From: Burkholderiaceae bacterium
GTDB lineage: Bacteria; Pseudomonadota; Gammaproteobacteria; Burkholderiales; Burkholderiaceae_C
Length of the DNA: 49,139 nt
Direction of reading: 5' to 3'
NCBI GenBank assembly: GCA_019751915.1
Contig: JAIEMS010000039.1
Location: 1-49,139, forward strand
The position numbers and the translations under genes are program-made. Numbering within the stretch: position 1 is the stretch's first letter; each line of letters starts with the position of its first letter. Positions 31,176 to 39,313 of this stretch are shown in pieces. The notes beneath the pieces were generated by a model, which saw only the letters and a list, made by a program, of their open reading frames with translations, was not told the DNA's origin and did no database searches.

Positions 31176-32132
31176 TCAAGCGGCCAGCAAGCGTGCTCGG
31201 GCCGCTTGGTACTCGCGGCGCAGGCGGGCTACGAGGTCTGCCGTGGAGGTCACGCCGGCAATAGCACCGATGCCTTGGCCGCAGCCCCAAATGTCTTTCC
31301 ACGCTTTTTTCGCATCGCCACCAAAATTCATTTGACTCGGGTCAGAAACGGGCAAATTGTGGGGATCTAGCCCCGAAGCGCGAATCGACGCAGCCAAATA
31401 GTTACCGTGCACGCCCGTGAACAAGTTGCTGTAGATGATGTCGTCAGAATCGCCCTCGACAATCGCCTGCTTGTAAGCATCACTGGCGCGGGCCTCTTGG
31501 GTGGCAATAAAAGCCGAGCCGATGTAAGCAAAATCGGCCCCCATCGCCTGTGCTGCCAACACCGCCCCACCCGATGCAATGGAGCCACTCAGCGCCAGCG
31601 GGCCATCAAACCACTGGCGAATCTCTTGCACCAACGCAAACGGGCTTTTGGTGCCAGCGTGACCGCCCGCACCCGCAGCCACGGCAATCAGGCCATCAGC
31701 GCCTTTGTCGATAGCTTTGTGGGCAAATTTGTTATTGATAACGTCGTGCAGCACCACACCGCCCCAACCATGCACGGCCTGATTAACATCCTCACGCGCA
31801 CCGAGCGAAGTAATGACGATAGGCACCCGGTACTTGGCACAGACCTGCATATCGTGCTCGAGCCGGTCGTTGCTTTTGTGCGCAATTTGGTTGATGGCAA
31901 AGGGCGCGGCGGGCTGCTCAGGATGGGCTTTGTCGTGGGCAGCCAATGCCTCGGTGATTTCGGCCAACCAGTCGTCCAATTGTGCTGCCGGGCGCGCATT
32001 GAGCGCAGGCATAGAGCCAACGATGCCCGCCTTGCACTGGGCAATCACCAGTTGCGGGTTGCTGATGATGAACAGTGGCGAACCGATCACCGGAAGCGAG
32101 AGTTTTTGCAAAACGGGTGGCAAATGGGGCAT
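31176..32132 (-). CDS. Nitronate monooxygenase family flavoprotein
   Basis: FMN-dependent TIM-barrel enzyme of the nitronate monooxygenase (2-nitropropane dioxygenase) family; 318 aa. Seen are SPLFIISNPQLVIAQCKAGI near the start, the AAGAGGHAG motif with the family's histidine, and SGSIASGGAVLAA and GADFAYIGSAF for phosphate binding. I start at the ATG at 32132 (MPHLPPVLQ) with GGAG upstream. Its natural substrate cannot be told from sequence; oxidation of propionate 3-nitronate is the family's best known activity. It converges with ribE. Confidence 0.88.
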   Translation of the reverse strand: MPHLPPVLQKLSLPVIGSPLFIISNPQLVIAQCKAGIVGSMPALNARPAAQLDDWLAEITEALAAHDKAHPEQPAAPFAINQIAHKSNDRLEHDMQVCAKYRVPIVITSLGAREDVNQAVHGWGGVVLHDVINNKFAHKAIDKGADGLIAVAAGAGGHAGTKSPFALVQEIRQWFDGPLALSGSIASGGAVLAAQAMGADFAYIGSAFIATQEARASDAYKQAIVEGDSDDIIYSNLFTGVHGNYLAASIRASGLDPHNLPVSDPSQMNFGGDAKKAWKDIWGCGQGIGAIAGVTSTADLVARLRREYQAARARLLAA

Positions 32133-32165
32133 GGCGGTCTCCAAAATATGTTTTAGGTATAAAAA

Positions 32166-32203
32166 AGAGCTGTAGCGCTTGCAGAGCAAGCACAGACAGC
32201 TCT
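32166..32203 (-). terminator. Palindromic repeat acting as terminator after acyl-CoA dehydrogenase gene
   Basis: AGAGCTGT (32166-32173) pairs with ACAGCTCT (32196-32203), and inside it GCTTGC (32177-32182) pairs with GCAAGC (32186-32191) with a three-base loop. On the minus strand the hairpin is followed by six Ts, giving a good Rho-independent terminator. It looks like a member of the Comamonadaceae-type short palindromic repeats and leaves only about 30 bases before the nitronate monooxygenase start. Confidence 0.6.
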
Positions 32204-32235
32204 CATTTCAATAGCAGATAAATACTACTGGTGCA

Positions 32236-34026
32236 TCAGAAGGCATCCAGCGCCAACGCAGTCACGCTGTCGGCACCTTCGACAATGCTGTCGCGCAGGC
32301 CAGTGGCTTTGACCAAAATGTGCTCGGCATAGAACTGTGCGGTGGCAATTTTGGCGCGCATGAAGGCTTCGTCCTGTCCCTTATGCAACAGCTCTTGGGC
32401 CACCAACAGCGAGCGGGCCATTTGCCAGCCTGCCACCAAATTGCCTGTCAACATCAGGTAGGGAACGCTGCCAGCGTAAACCGCATTGGGACGGGTTTTG
32501 GCGTTGGCCGCGACAAACTCCACCACATCCACAAACGCCAAGCGAGCCGCCTCCAAGCGCTTGAGCACCGCCAGCGCTGCGGGCGTGGCGCTGGCCGTCA
32601 AAGCTGCTTCGGTTTGTTCGATTTGCGCGGCAATGGCCTTGGCCGTCTGGCCACCATCGCGGGCTGTTTTGCGACCCACCAAATCGTTGGACTGGATAGC
32701 GGTCGTGCCTTCGTAGATGGTCAAAATCTTGGCATCGCGGTAATACTGAGCAGCACCAGTTTCTTCGATAAAGCCCATGCCACCATGCACCTGCACCCCC
32801 AACGAGGCGACATCAATGCTCATCTCGGTGCTGTAGCCCTTGACCAAAGGCACCAAGAATTCGTAAAACACTGCACTTTGCTTGCGCGTGTCGGCATCGG
32901 GATGGTGGTGGGCAGCATCGTAGGCGGCTGCGGCCACAGTTGCCATAGCGCGGCAACCTTCGGTGTAAGCGCGCATGGTCATGAGCATGCGGCGCACATC
33001 GGGGTGGTGGATGATGGCGGCGCTGGCGTTGATGCTGCCATCCACAGGGCGGCTTTGCACCCGATCTTTGGCAAATTGCGCGGCTTGCTGGTAGGCACGC
33101 TCGGCCACCGCAATACCCTGCACCCCGACGGCATAGCGGGCGGCATTCATCATGATGAACATGTACTCTAGGCCCCGGTTTTCTTCGCCAACCAAGTAGC
33201 CAATGGCACCACCGTTATCGCCAAACTGCAACACCGCCGTGGGGCTGGCCTTGATGCCGAGTTTGTGCTCGATGCTAACGCAATGGGCATCGTTGCGTTC
33301 GCCTAGCGTGCCGTCGGCGTTGACCAAGAATTTGGGCACCACAAACAAACTGATGCCCTTGACACCTTCGGGTGCGCCCTGCACCCGCGCCAGCACCAAA
33401 TGGACGATGTTCTCGGCCATATCGTGCTCACCGTAGGTGATAAAAATCTTGGTGCCAAAGACCTTGTAGCTACCATCGGGCTGTGCCTCAGCACGGGTAC
33501 GCACCATTGCCAAGTCCGAACCGGCCTGCGGCTCGGTCAGGTTCATGGTGCCCGTCCATTGACCGCTGACGAGCTTTTCTAGGTAGGTCGCTTTGAGTTC
33601 GTCGCTACCTGCGGTCAGCAAGGCTTCAATGGCACCATCGGTCAGCAAGGGACACAGGGCAAAACTCAAATTGGCGCTGTTGGACATTTCGATGCAGGCC
33701 GCACCAATCGTTTTGGGCAAACCCTGACCACCAAAATCGGCCGGGTGTTGCAAGCCTTGCCAGCCACTTTCGGCGTATTGGGCAAAAGCCTCCTTAAAAC
33801 CGGGGGTGGTGCTGACCACGCCATCTTTGAGGCTAGAAGGGTTTTTGTCGCCCTCCCAGTTCAGCGGTGCAACCACGCCTTCGTTGAACTTGGCGCACTC
33901 TTCGAGCACAGCCTGCGCAGTGTCCAGCCCGGCATCTTCAAAACCGGGAATTTGTGCAATTTGCTCAATTTGCGCCAAGTGTTCAATGGCAAACAACATG
34001 TCCTTGACGGGGGCGGTGTAACTCAT
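32236..34026 (-). CDS. Acyl-CoA dehydrogenase, long C-terminal-domain type
   Basis: FAD enzyme that introduces a double bond into an acyl-CoA thioester and hands electrons to ETF; 596 aa, the long class with an extra C-terminal domain (as in DmdC-like proteins). Seen are MNLTEPQAGSDLAMVRT (FAD/substrate), KIFITYGEHDM, the HGGMGFIEETGAAQYYRDAK stretch and ILTIYEGTTAIQSNDL. It lies directly downstream of etfBA on the same strand, so ETF is its probable electron acceptor. The chain length of its substrate is not clear from sequence. Confidence 0.92.
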   Translation of the reverse strand: MSYTAPVKDMLFAIEHLAQIEQIAQIPGFEDAGLDTAQAVLEECAKFNEGVVAPLNWEGDKNPSSLKDGVVSTTPGFKEAFAQYAESGWQGLQHPADFGGQGLPKTIGAACIEMSNSANLSFALCPLLTDGAIEALLTAGSDELKATYLEKLVSGQWTGTMNLTEPQAGSDLAMVRTRAEAQPDGSYKVFGTKIFITYGEHDMAENIVHLVLARVQGAPEGVKGISLFVVPKFLVNADGTLGERNDAHCVSIEHKLGIKASPTAVLQFGDNGGAIGYLVGEENRGLEYMFIMMNAARYAVGVQGIAVAERAYQQAAQFAKDRVQSRPVDGSINASAAIIHHPDVRRMLMTMRAYTEGCRAMATVAAAAYDAAHHHPDADTRKQSAVFYEFLVPLVKGYSTEMSIDVASLGVQVHGGMGFIEETGAAQYYRDAKILTIYEGTTAIQSNDLVGRKTARDGGQTAKAIAAQIEQTEAALTASATPAALAVLKRLEAARLAFVDVVEFVAANAKTRPNAVYAGSVPYLMLTGNLVAGWQMARSLLVAQELLHKGQDEAFMRAKIATAQFYAEHILVKATGLRDSIVEGADSVTALALDAF

Positions 34027-34076
34027 GGTGGTGCTTTCTATGCAACGGAAAAATGAAGTAAACGGTTCAACAGCTG

Positions 34077-34103
34077 AAAAAAAAGGGGCCTCACGCCCCT
34101 TTT
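34077..34103 (-). terminator. Rho-independent terminator after etfA
   Basis: Perfect 9-bp stem AAAAGGGGC (34081-34089) / GCCCCTTTT (34095-34103) with a five-base loop, followed on the minus strand by a run of eight Ts. It lies 16 bases after etfA and 50 bases before the acyl-CoA dehydrogenase start. Confidence 0.85.
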
Positions 34104-34119
34104 GTCGGATGGCCCCGTA

Positions 34120-35049
34120 TCAGAGTGCCTTGACCAGCTCGGGCACTGCCGCGAACAAATCGGCTTCCAAGCCGTAGTCAGCCACGCTGAAAATCGGCGC
34201 TTCGGGGTCTTTGTTGATGGCCACAATGACCTTGGAGTCTTTCATACCAGCCAAATGCTGAATGGCCCCCGAGATGCCCGCAGCAATGTAGAGCTGCGGG
34301 GCAACGATCTTGCCCGTTTGGCCCACTTGCCAATCGTTCGGAGCGTAACCAGCATCCACCGCAGCGCGGCTGGCACCCAGTGCAGCGCCCAGCTTATCGG
34401 CCAGCGGGGTCATCACTTCGTCAAACTTCTCTTTGCTGCCCAGCGCGCGGCCACCCGAGACGATCACCTTGGCAGCGGTCAGCTCAGGGCGGTCATTTTG
34501 GGCAATTTCGCTGCCTACAAAGCTGCTTTGGCCGGCATCGGCGACGCTAGCGATGGTTTCAATGGCAGCGCTGCCTCCGGTAGCAGCCGCATCGAACCCG
34601 GTGGCGCGCACCGTAATCACTTTGATGGCATCGGCGCTTTGCACTGTGGCAATGGCGTTACCAGCGTAGATGGGACGCTCGAAGGTATCGCTGCTGATGA
34701 CTTTGCTGATTTCGCTGATCTGCGCGACATCGAGTTTGGCAGCAACGCGCGGTGCGACGTTCTTTCCACCAGCCGTCGCGGCAAATGCAATGTGGCTGTA
34801 ACCAGCGGCCAACGCCAGCACTTGGGCTGCGACGTTTTCGGCCAAACCGTGGGCCAAGGCGGGGCCATCGGCGTGCAGCACTTTGGCAACGCCAGCGATT
34901 TGGGCAGCGGCAGCGGCAGCAGCACCTGCGTTGTGGCCCGCTACCAGCACATGAACATCACCGCCGCAAGCAAGGGCAGCCGTGACGGTATTGAGCGTTG
35001 CACCCTTGAGGGATGCGTTGTCGTGTTCGGCAATCACGAGTGTGGTCAT
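34120..35049 (-). CDS. etfA: Electron transfer flavoprotein subunit alpha
   Basis: FAD-binding subunit of ETF, which takes electrons from acyl-CoA dehydrogenases to ETF:quinone oxidoreductase; 309 aa. The C-terminal FAD domain is clear: VSGGRALGSKEKF, ALGASRAAVDAGYAPNDWQV, GQTGKIVAPQLYIAAGISGA and INKDPEAPIF. It starts 12 bases after etfB and is followed by a strong terminator. Confidence 0.97.
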   Translation of the reverse strand: MTTLVIAEHDNASLKGATLNTVTAALACGGDVHVLVAGHNAGAAAAAAAQIAGVAKVLHADGPALAHGLAENVAAQVLALAAGYSHIAFAATAGGKNVAPRVAAKLDVAQISEISKVISSDTFERPIYAGNAIATVQSADAIKVITVRATGFDAAATGGSAAIETIASVADAGQSSFVGSEIAQNDRPELTAAKVIVSGGRALGSKEKFDEVMTPLADKLGAALGASRAAVDAGYAPNDWQVGQTGKIVAPQLYIAAGISGAIQHLAGMKDSKVIVAINKDPEAPIFSVADYGLEADLFAAVPELVKAL

Positions 35050-35061
35050 TTCTTGTGCTCC

Positions 35062-35811
35062 TTAGATGACTTTGGCTTCGTTCTTGAGCTTTTCCAGCAG
35101 CGCGGCCACATCGGCCACCTTCACACCAGCGCCACGCTTGGCGGGTTCGCTGACCTTGAGGGTCTTCAGGCGCGGGGTGACATCGACACCCAAATCTTCA
35201 GGCTTGACGATTTCCATCGGCTTCTTTTTGGCCTTCATGATGTTGGGCAGCGTCACATAGCGCGGCTCATTCAGGCGCAGGTCGGTAGTGACCACAGCGG
35301 GCAAGCTCAGGGCCAAGGTTTCGAGGCCGCCGTCGATTTCGCGGGTCACATGGGCCTTGCCATCAACCAGTTCGATCTTGCTGGCAAAGGTACCTTGGGG
35401 CAAGTTAGCCAAAGCAGCCAGCATCTGGCCGGTCTGGTTGGCATCGTCGTCAATGGCTTGCTTGCCCAGAATAATCAGGCCGGGCTGCTCTTTATCGACC
35501 AGCGCCTTGAGCAACTTGGCGACCGCCAGCGGCTGCAATTCTTCGCTGGTTTCGACCAAAATAGCACGGTCAGCACCAATGGCCATTGCGGTACGCAGCG
35601 TTTCTTGGCACTGGGTAACACCACACGAGACAGCGATGACCTCGGTCACCACGCCTTTTTCTTTCAGGCGCACGGCCTCTTCGACGGCGATTTCGTCAAA
35701 GGGATTCATGCTCATCTTCACGTTGGCGATGTCCACACCCGTGTTGTCCGATTTCACGCGGACTTTCACGTTGTAGTCCACCACACGTTTGACAGGGACC
35801 AAAACCTTCAT
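35062..35811 (-). CDS. etfB: Electron transfer flavoprotein subunit beta
   Basis: Partner of EtfA, binding AMP; 249 aa. The N-terminus [38 protein letters not shown] and the signature around [20 protein letters not shown] are typical. It is the first gene of the etfBA operon, and a 12-bp perfect palindrome lies about 30 bases upstream. Confidence 0.97.
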   Translation of the reverse strand: MKVLVPVKRVVDYNVKVRVKSDNTGVDIANVKMSMNPFDEIAVEEAVRLKEKGVVTEVIAVSCGVTQCQETLRTAMAIGADRAILVETSEELQPLAVAKLLKALVDKEQPGLIILGKQAIDDDANQTGQMLAALANLPQGTFASKIELVDGKAHVTREIDGGLETLALSLPAVVTTDLRLNEPRYVTLPNIMKAKKKPMEIVKPEDLGVDVTPRLKTLKVSEPAKRGAGVKVADVAALLEKLKNEAKVI

Positions 35812-35842
35812 TGCTGCGGCTCCTCAAGTTGATTGAATTGAC

Positions 35843-35854
35843 GTTTACGTAAAC
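35843..35854. promoter_or_regulatory. Palindromic operator candidate upstream of etfB
   Basis: GTTTACGTAAAC is a perfect 12-bp palindrome within TTGACGTTTACGTAAAC, centred about 37 bases before the etfB start. The pattern resembles sites I recall for LiuR (MerR-family) regulators of branched-chain amino acid and acyl-CoA degradation in proteobacteria. No regulator gene is present in the window, so the assignment is tentative. Confidence 0.45.
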
Positions 35855-36239
35855 TGGAACATTTTATCCGGGCGGTGGCGGTTCAATCATCTATCGCACT
35901 GCCAATATGGGATAACAGAAAAAAGAACGACCGTGCTTTTAATTATAGCCAGCTTGCAATGGCTGCTGGCAAAAAGTAGCACGCCGCTCCCTATCGGCCC
36001 CGCTAACGGGTCCACACTGGCAGCAGTGTCTCCCAAAATCGAAGATCACCAGAAATACCGGAAATAACCTGATGGCAAAGAAGCATTATTGACCCGCTTT
36101 GTTGCTGTTTGCACTGGGGTGTATCCATCCCACCAATGCCGCTGGCGAGCGGCTAGGCATGCTCTTAAAGATGTGGCCGACGGGCTGATCCGCCGCAGTG
36201 GTTGCAGCAAGATTTGCGCCGCATCGGGCAGCCCTTGGG
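35855..36239. other. Gene-free stretch between etfB and yqeY
   Basis: About 385 bases with no convincing reading frame. The etfB end probably holds its promoter (TTGAAC and TAAAAT are near but badly spaced). The yqeY end contains short open fragments in several frames; none matches a family I know. It may be decayed coding sequence. Confidence 0.4.
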
Positions 36240-36686
36240 TTAGCCCGCCAGTACTGCCTTGACTGCGCCAGAGACTTGGCCCATGTCGGCCTTGCCCGCC
36301 AGTTGGGTTTTCACGGCCGCCATCACTTTGCCCATGTCGCCGGGGCCTTTGGCACCGAGTTCAGCGACGATGGCTTGCACGGCTGCGCTGACTTCTTCTG
36401 CCGACATGCGCTGGGGCAGGTAGGTTTGCAGCACGGCCATTTCGCTTTTTTCTTTGTCGGCCAAATCTTGGCGCTGGGCTTGTTCAAAAGCGGCAATCGA
36501 GTCTTTGCGTTGTTTGACCAGTTTATCGACGATGGCAATGACGGCTGCATCGTCCAGCACCACGCGCTCATCGACTTCCTTTTGCTTGCAAGCGGCCAGC
36601 AGCAGGCGGATGGTGCCCAAGCGTTCGCTGTCTTTGGCGCGCATGGCGATTTTCATGTCTTCGGTGATCTGGTCTTTGAGGCTCAT
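36240..36686 (-). CDS. yqeY: GatB/YqeY domain protein
   Basis: A 148-aa protein of the YqeY family, related to the tail domain of the amidotransferase subunit GatB. It has MSLKDQITEDMKIAMRAKDS, LGTIRLLLAACKQKEVDER and the GDMGKVMAAVK motif. The role is not well defined; a link to tRNA-dependent processes is only suggested by the GatB similarity. I start at the ATG at 36686; the open frame continues to 36779 through the rpsU terminator. It follows rpsU, a common neighbour. Confidence 0.92.
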   Translation of the reverse strand: MSLKDQITEDMKIAMRAKDSERLGTIRLLLAACKQKEVDERVVLDDAAVIAIVDKLVKQRKDSIAAFEQAQRQDLADKEKSEMAVLQTYLPQRMSAEEVSAAVQAIVAELGAKGPGDMGKVMAAVKTQLAGKADMGQVSGAVKAVLAG

Positions 36687-36734
36687 GGGTGGGTCTTTCA
36701 AGGAAAAATCGGTGGCTTTTTGCCGTTCAAAAAG

Positions 36735-36769
36735 CAAAAAACCCGCGCTTGGCGTCCCTAGCGCGGGTT
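36735..36769 (-). terminator. Terminator between rpsU and yqeY
   Basis: AACCCGCGC (36740-36748) pairs with GCGCGGGTT (36761-36769), and on the minus strand the stem is followed by six Ts. It lies 25 bases past the rpsU stop and would limit transcription into yqeY. Confidence 0.8.
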
Positions 36770-36793
36770 GTGTCGGCACGGGGCCGGCAACGA

Positions 36794-37006
36794 TCAGTAC
36801 AGCTTTTTAGGCAGCTGCATGCTGCGAACGCGCTTGTAATGACGTTTGACGGCGGCAGCCTTCTTGCGCTTGCGCTCGGCGGTGGGCTTTTCGTAGAACT
36901 CGCGGGCGCGCAGGTCGGTCAGCAGGCCGAGCTTTTCGATGGTGCGCTTGAAGCGACGCAGGGCAACGTCAAAGGGTTCGTTTTCTTTTACACGGATGGT
37001 GGTCAT
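36794..37006 (-). CDS. rpsU: 30S ribosomal protein S21
   Basis: A 70-aa basic ribosomal protein needed for 30S initiation. It reads [20 protein letters not shown], then [20 protein letters not shown] and a lysine/arginine-rich tail, typical of bS21. dnaG and rpoD, frequent neighbours elsewhere, are not next to it here. Confidence 0.97.
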
Positions 37007-37082
37007 TAGCTAATGTTTTCTTAAAAATTGCCCGCAGAGGGTCTTGGGGAGATCGGGCCTCAAGACCTTGCGTGGCGGTTTC

Positions 37083-37113
37083 CCCGTCTTGTAACTAGTA
37101 TTGGCCGACGGGG
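37083..37113 (-). promoter_or_regulatory. Hairpin in the rpsU leader
   Basis: CCCCGTC (37083-37089) pairs with GACGGGG (37107-37113) across a 17-base loop in the 128-base gap upstream of rpsU. It would sit in the rpsU 5' leader if transcription starts from the -10 at 37134. A regulatory role is unproven. Confidence 0.3.
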
Positions 37114-37133
37114 CGATGCCAGCAAAGCCGGAC

Positions 37134-37139
37134 ATTATA
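37134..37139 (-). promoter_or_regulatory. Candidate -10 box for rpsU
   Basis: TATAAT on the minus strand, starting at the very end of the preceding flavoprotein gene, about 130 bases before the rpsU start. No convincing -35 is seen. Confidence 0.4.
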
Positions 37140-38379
37140 ACGTTGCCGCTGGCAGTGCTTGCGCGCACGCCGCAGCGCTGGCCCAAGCCCATTGAAAGTT
37201 GTAGCCGCCCAGCCAGCCCGTCACATCGACCACTTCGCCAATAAAGTGCAGCCTGGGCTGGGTTTTGCACTCCATCGTTTGCGACGACAGGGCTTTGGTG
37301 TCGATGCCCCCGAGCGTGACTTCGGCCTTTTTGTAGCCTTCGGTGCCGGTGGGCAGCAGCTCCCAGCGCGTTAGGCGCTCGGCCAGCCGTGCCAGTGCTT
37401 TGTCGGAGGCTTCGGCAATGGGGCGTTGCCAGTCGGTGTCTTGGCTGGCCCACGCATCGGCCAAGCGGCTGGGCACCAGCGTTGCCAGTTCGTTGGCAAT
37501 CAGTTTGCGCGAGCGTGCTTTGGCCTGCGCCAGTGCCGCCGCCACATCCACCCCCGGTGCCAAATGCACCGCCAGTGGCGTGCCTTCTTGCCAGTAGCTG
37601 GAGATTTGCAATACCGCCGGGCCAGACAAGCCCCGGTGCGTAAAGAGCAAGTCTTCATCAAAAGCGATGCGCGTTTTTTTGCTGCCGGTACTGATCGTCA
37701 CCGGCAGGGCCAGCCCAGACAGTTGCGCATAAGGTGCCCAGCCTGCACCGTCAAAGGTCAGGGGCACCAACCCGGGGCGGCGTTCTACCAGCGGGATGCC
37801 AAATTGCTGGGCGATGCGGTAGCCAAAATCGGTAGCGCCAATTTTTGGAATCGACAAACCACCCGTCGCCACCACCACACTGCGCGTTTGCACTGGGCCA
37901 CGGTCGGTATCAATTTGATAGCTGTAAGTGCTTGCTGTATCTGGGCTGCTGGCTAAAAAAGCTATTTTTTTGATGCTGCAAGGCTGCCAGCGCTCGACGT
38001 GGCCGGCGGCGCACTCGGCCAGCAGCATGGTGATGATGTCTTGGGCAGAGTGGTCGGCAAAGAGTTGGCCTTTGTGCTTTTCGTGAAAACCAATGCCGTG
38101 TTTTTGCACCAGTGCAATGAAGTCTTGTGGTGTGTAGCGCGACAGCGCCGAACGGCAAAACTGCGGATTCTGGCTGACAAAGTGTTTGTGCGGTGCGCTG
38201 GCATCCAAGTCGCGGTTGGTGAAGTTGCAGCGGCCACCGCCCGAGATGCGGATTTTTTCGGCAACTTGTTCGGCGTGGTCAATCAGCAGCACTTTCAGGC
38301 CGCGCTGGCCGGCTTGGGCCGCGCAGAACAGGCCGGCGGCACCGGCTCCGATGACCACAGCGTCAAAATTTTGGATCAA
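37135..38379 (-). CDS. NAD(P)/FAD-dependent oxidoreductase, HI0933/BaiN family
   Basis: Flavoprotein of 414 aa. The N-terminal dinucleotide-binding motif VIGAGAAGLFCAAQAG, the KIRISGGGRCNFTN motif, the VVVATGGLSIPKIGATDFGY stretch and the C-terminal GEVVDVTGWLGGYNFQWAWA are characteristic of the YhiN/HI0933/BaiN family. The reaction in this organism is unknown. Residues 136-157 are encoded by a 66-bp palindromic repeat that keeps the frame exactly; this segment (KKIAFLASSPDTAS) is unlike the rest of the fold. The gene is upstream of rpsU. Confidence 0.9.
   Translation of the reverse strand: MIQNFDAVVIGAGAAGLFCAAQAGQRGLKVLLIDHAEQVAEKIRISGGGRCNFTNRDLDASAPHKHFVSQNPQFCRSALSRYTPQDFIALVQKHGIGFHEKHKGQLFADHSAQDIITMLLAECAAGHVERWQPCSIKKIAFLASSPDTASTYSYQIDTDRGPVQTRSVVVATGGLSIPKIGATDFGYRIAQQFGIPLVERRPGLVPLTFDGAGWAPYAQLSGLALPVTISTGSKKTRIAFDEDLLFTHRGLSGPAVLQISSYWQEGTPLAVHLAPGVDVAAALAQAKARSRKLIANELATLVPSRLADAWASQDTDWQRPIAEASDKALARLAERLTRWELLPTGTEGYKKAEVTLGGIDTKALSSQTMECKTQPRLHFIGEVVDVTGWLGGYNFQWAWASAAACAQALPAATL
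37909..37974. repeat. 66-bp palindromic repeat, in frame in the flavoprotein gene
   Basis: The ends are inverted repeats: ATCAATTTGATAGCT at 37909-37923 and AGCTATTTTTTTGAT at 37960-37974 match at 11 of 15 positions. On the coding (minus) strand the element covers codons 136 to 157 exactly, without a stop, adding 22 residues. The TATAGCT/TAGCTAT-like ends recall the short palindromic repeats of Comamonadaceae genomes. Confidence 0.65.
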
Positions 38380-38488
38380 AAGTGGCTCCAGCGCTTGCTG
38401 GGTGTGCGCCAGCAGCTATCAAAAAAGGAGTTAAGGGTGCACATGAAACGGCCAGTGTAATGGCCGTTGCCGCGCTGGCGCTGGCCGG

Positions 38489-39313
38489 TTATGCGCTGGC
38501 GCTGCGTGGGCTGTAGTGGCCCGCTGCGCTGGCTGCGGCCAAGCCTTGCAATACATCGCCCACCACAATCACGCTCGGGCTGGCGAGTTGTTCTGCTTCG
38601 ATGGTGCTTTGCAGTGCGCCCAAGGTCGTGATGGCGTGGCGCTGCTGGGGCAGGCTGGCGTGTTGAATCACCGCCACGGGGGTGTGGGCGGGCAGGCCGG
38701 TCAGCAGCTCGTGCTGGATGTGGGCCGCGCCACTGACACCCATGTAAACCACCAAGGTCAGTTGCGCGTCGTGGGCGGTGGCGGCCAATTGTCGCCAGTT
38801 GGTCGCTTGGCCGCCCGGACGGGCATGGCCGGTGATAAACACCACGCCGTGCGCGTGTTCGCGGTGCGTCAGCGGCACACCCAGCGAGGTCATGCCCGCC
38901 AGCCCCGCCGTGATGCCGTTGATGACGGTCACGGCAACACCGGCGGCGCGCAGGTGCTCGACCTCCTCGCCCCCGCGACCAAAAATAAAGGGATCGCCCC
39001 CTTTGAGGCGCACGACGTTCTCGCCTTCGCTGACGGCCATCAGCATCAATTTTTCGATAAATGCTTGGGGCGTGCTCTTGCAGCCACCGCGCTTGCCAAC
39101 GTACACCACCCGCGCTGTGGGCGAGGCGTGGGCGACGATGGCATCACTGACCAAATCGTCCACCAACAACACCGTGGCCGCTTGAATCGCCTTGAGTGCT
39201 TTGATGGTCAGCAGTTCCGGGTCGCCCGGGCCTGCACCGACCAAAGTGCATTGGCCCACGCCTGCCAAGTCGGGCGCGCGGGTGTGGGGGTTGGACAGTG
39301 TCGGGCGGTTCAT
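38489..39313 (-). CDS. cobA: Uroporphyrinogen-III C-methyltransferase
   Basis: SAM-dependent methylation of uroporphyrinogen III to precorrin-2, the entry to siroheme and cobalamin; 274 aa. Diagnostic stretches are LVGAGPGDPELLTIKALKAI, YVGKRGGCKSTPQ and VVRLKGGDPFIFGRGGEE. It is a stand-alone SUMT without the CysG oxidase/chelatase part. Its start overlaps the ybiB stop as ATGA, so the two are probably coupled. Confidence 0.95.
   Translation of the reverse strand: MNRPTLSNPHTRAPDLAGVGQCTLVGAGPGDPELLTIKALKAIQAATVLLVDDLVSDAIVAHASPTARVVYVGKRGGCKSTPQAFIEKLMLMAVSEGENVVRLKGGDPFIFGRGGEEVEHLRAAGVAVTVINGITAGLAGMTSLGVPLTHREHAHGVVFITGHARPGGQATNWRQLAATAHDAQLTLVVYMGVSGAAHIQHELLTGLPAHTPVAVIQHASLPQQRHAITTLGALQSTIEAEQLASPSVIVVGDVLQGLAAASAAGHYSPRSASA

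Noticed and set aside
32320-33171. A 283-codon open frame antisense to the acyl-CoA dehydrogenase
   Set aside because: The sense gene is unmistakable and the antisense product has no known motif.
34102-35832. A 576-codon open frame on the plus strand opposite etfA and etfB
   Set aside because: It is antisense to two well-recognised ETF genes and translates to a histidine/glycine-rich sequence with no family features; such frames arise from codon bias in GC-rich genes.
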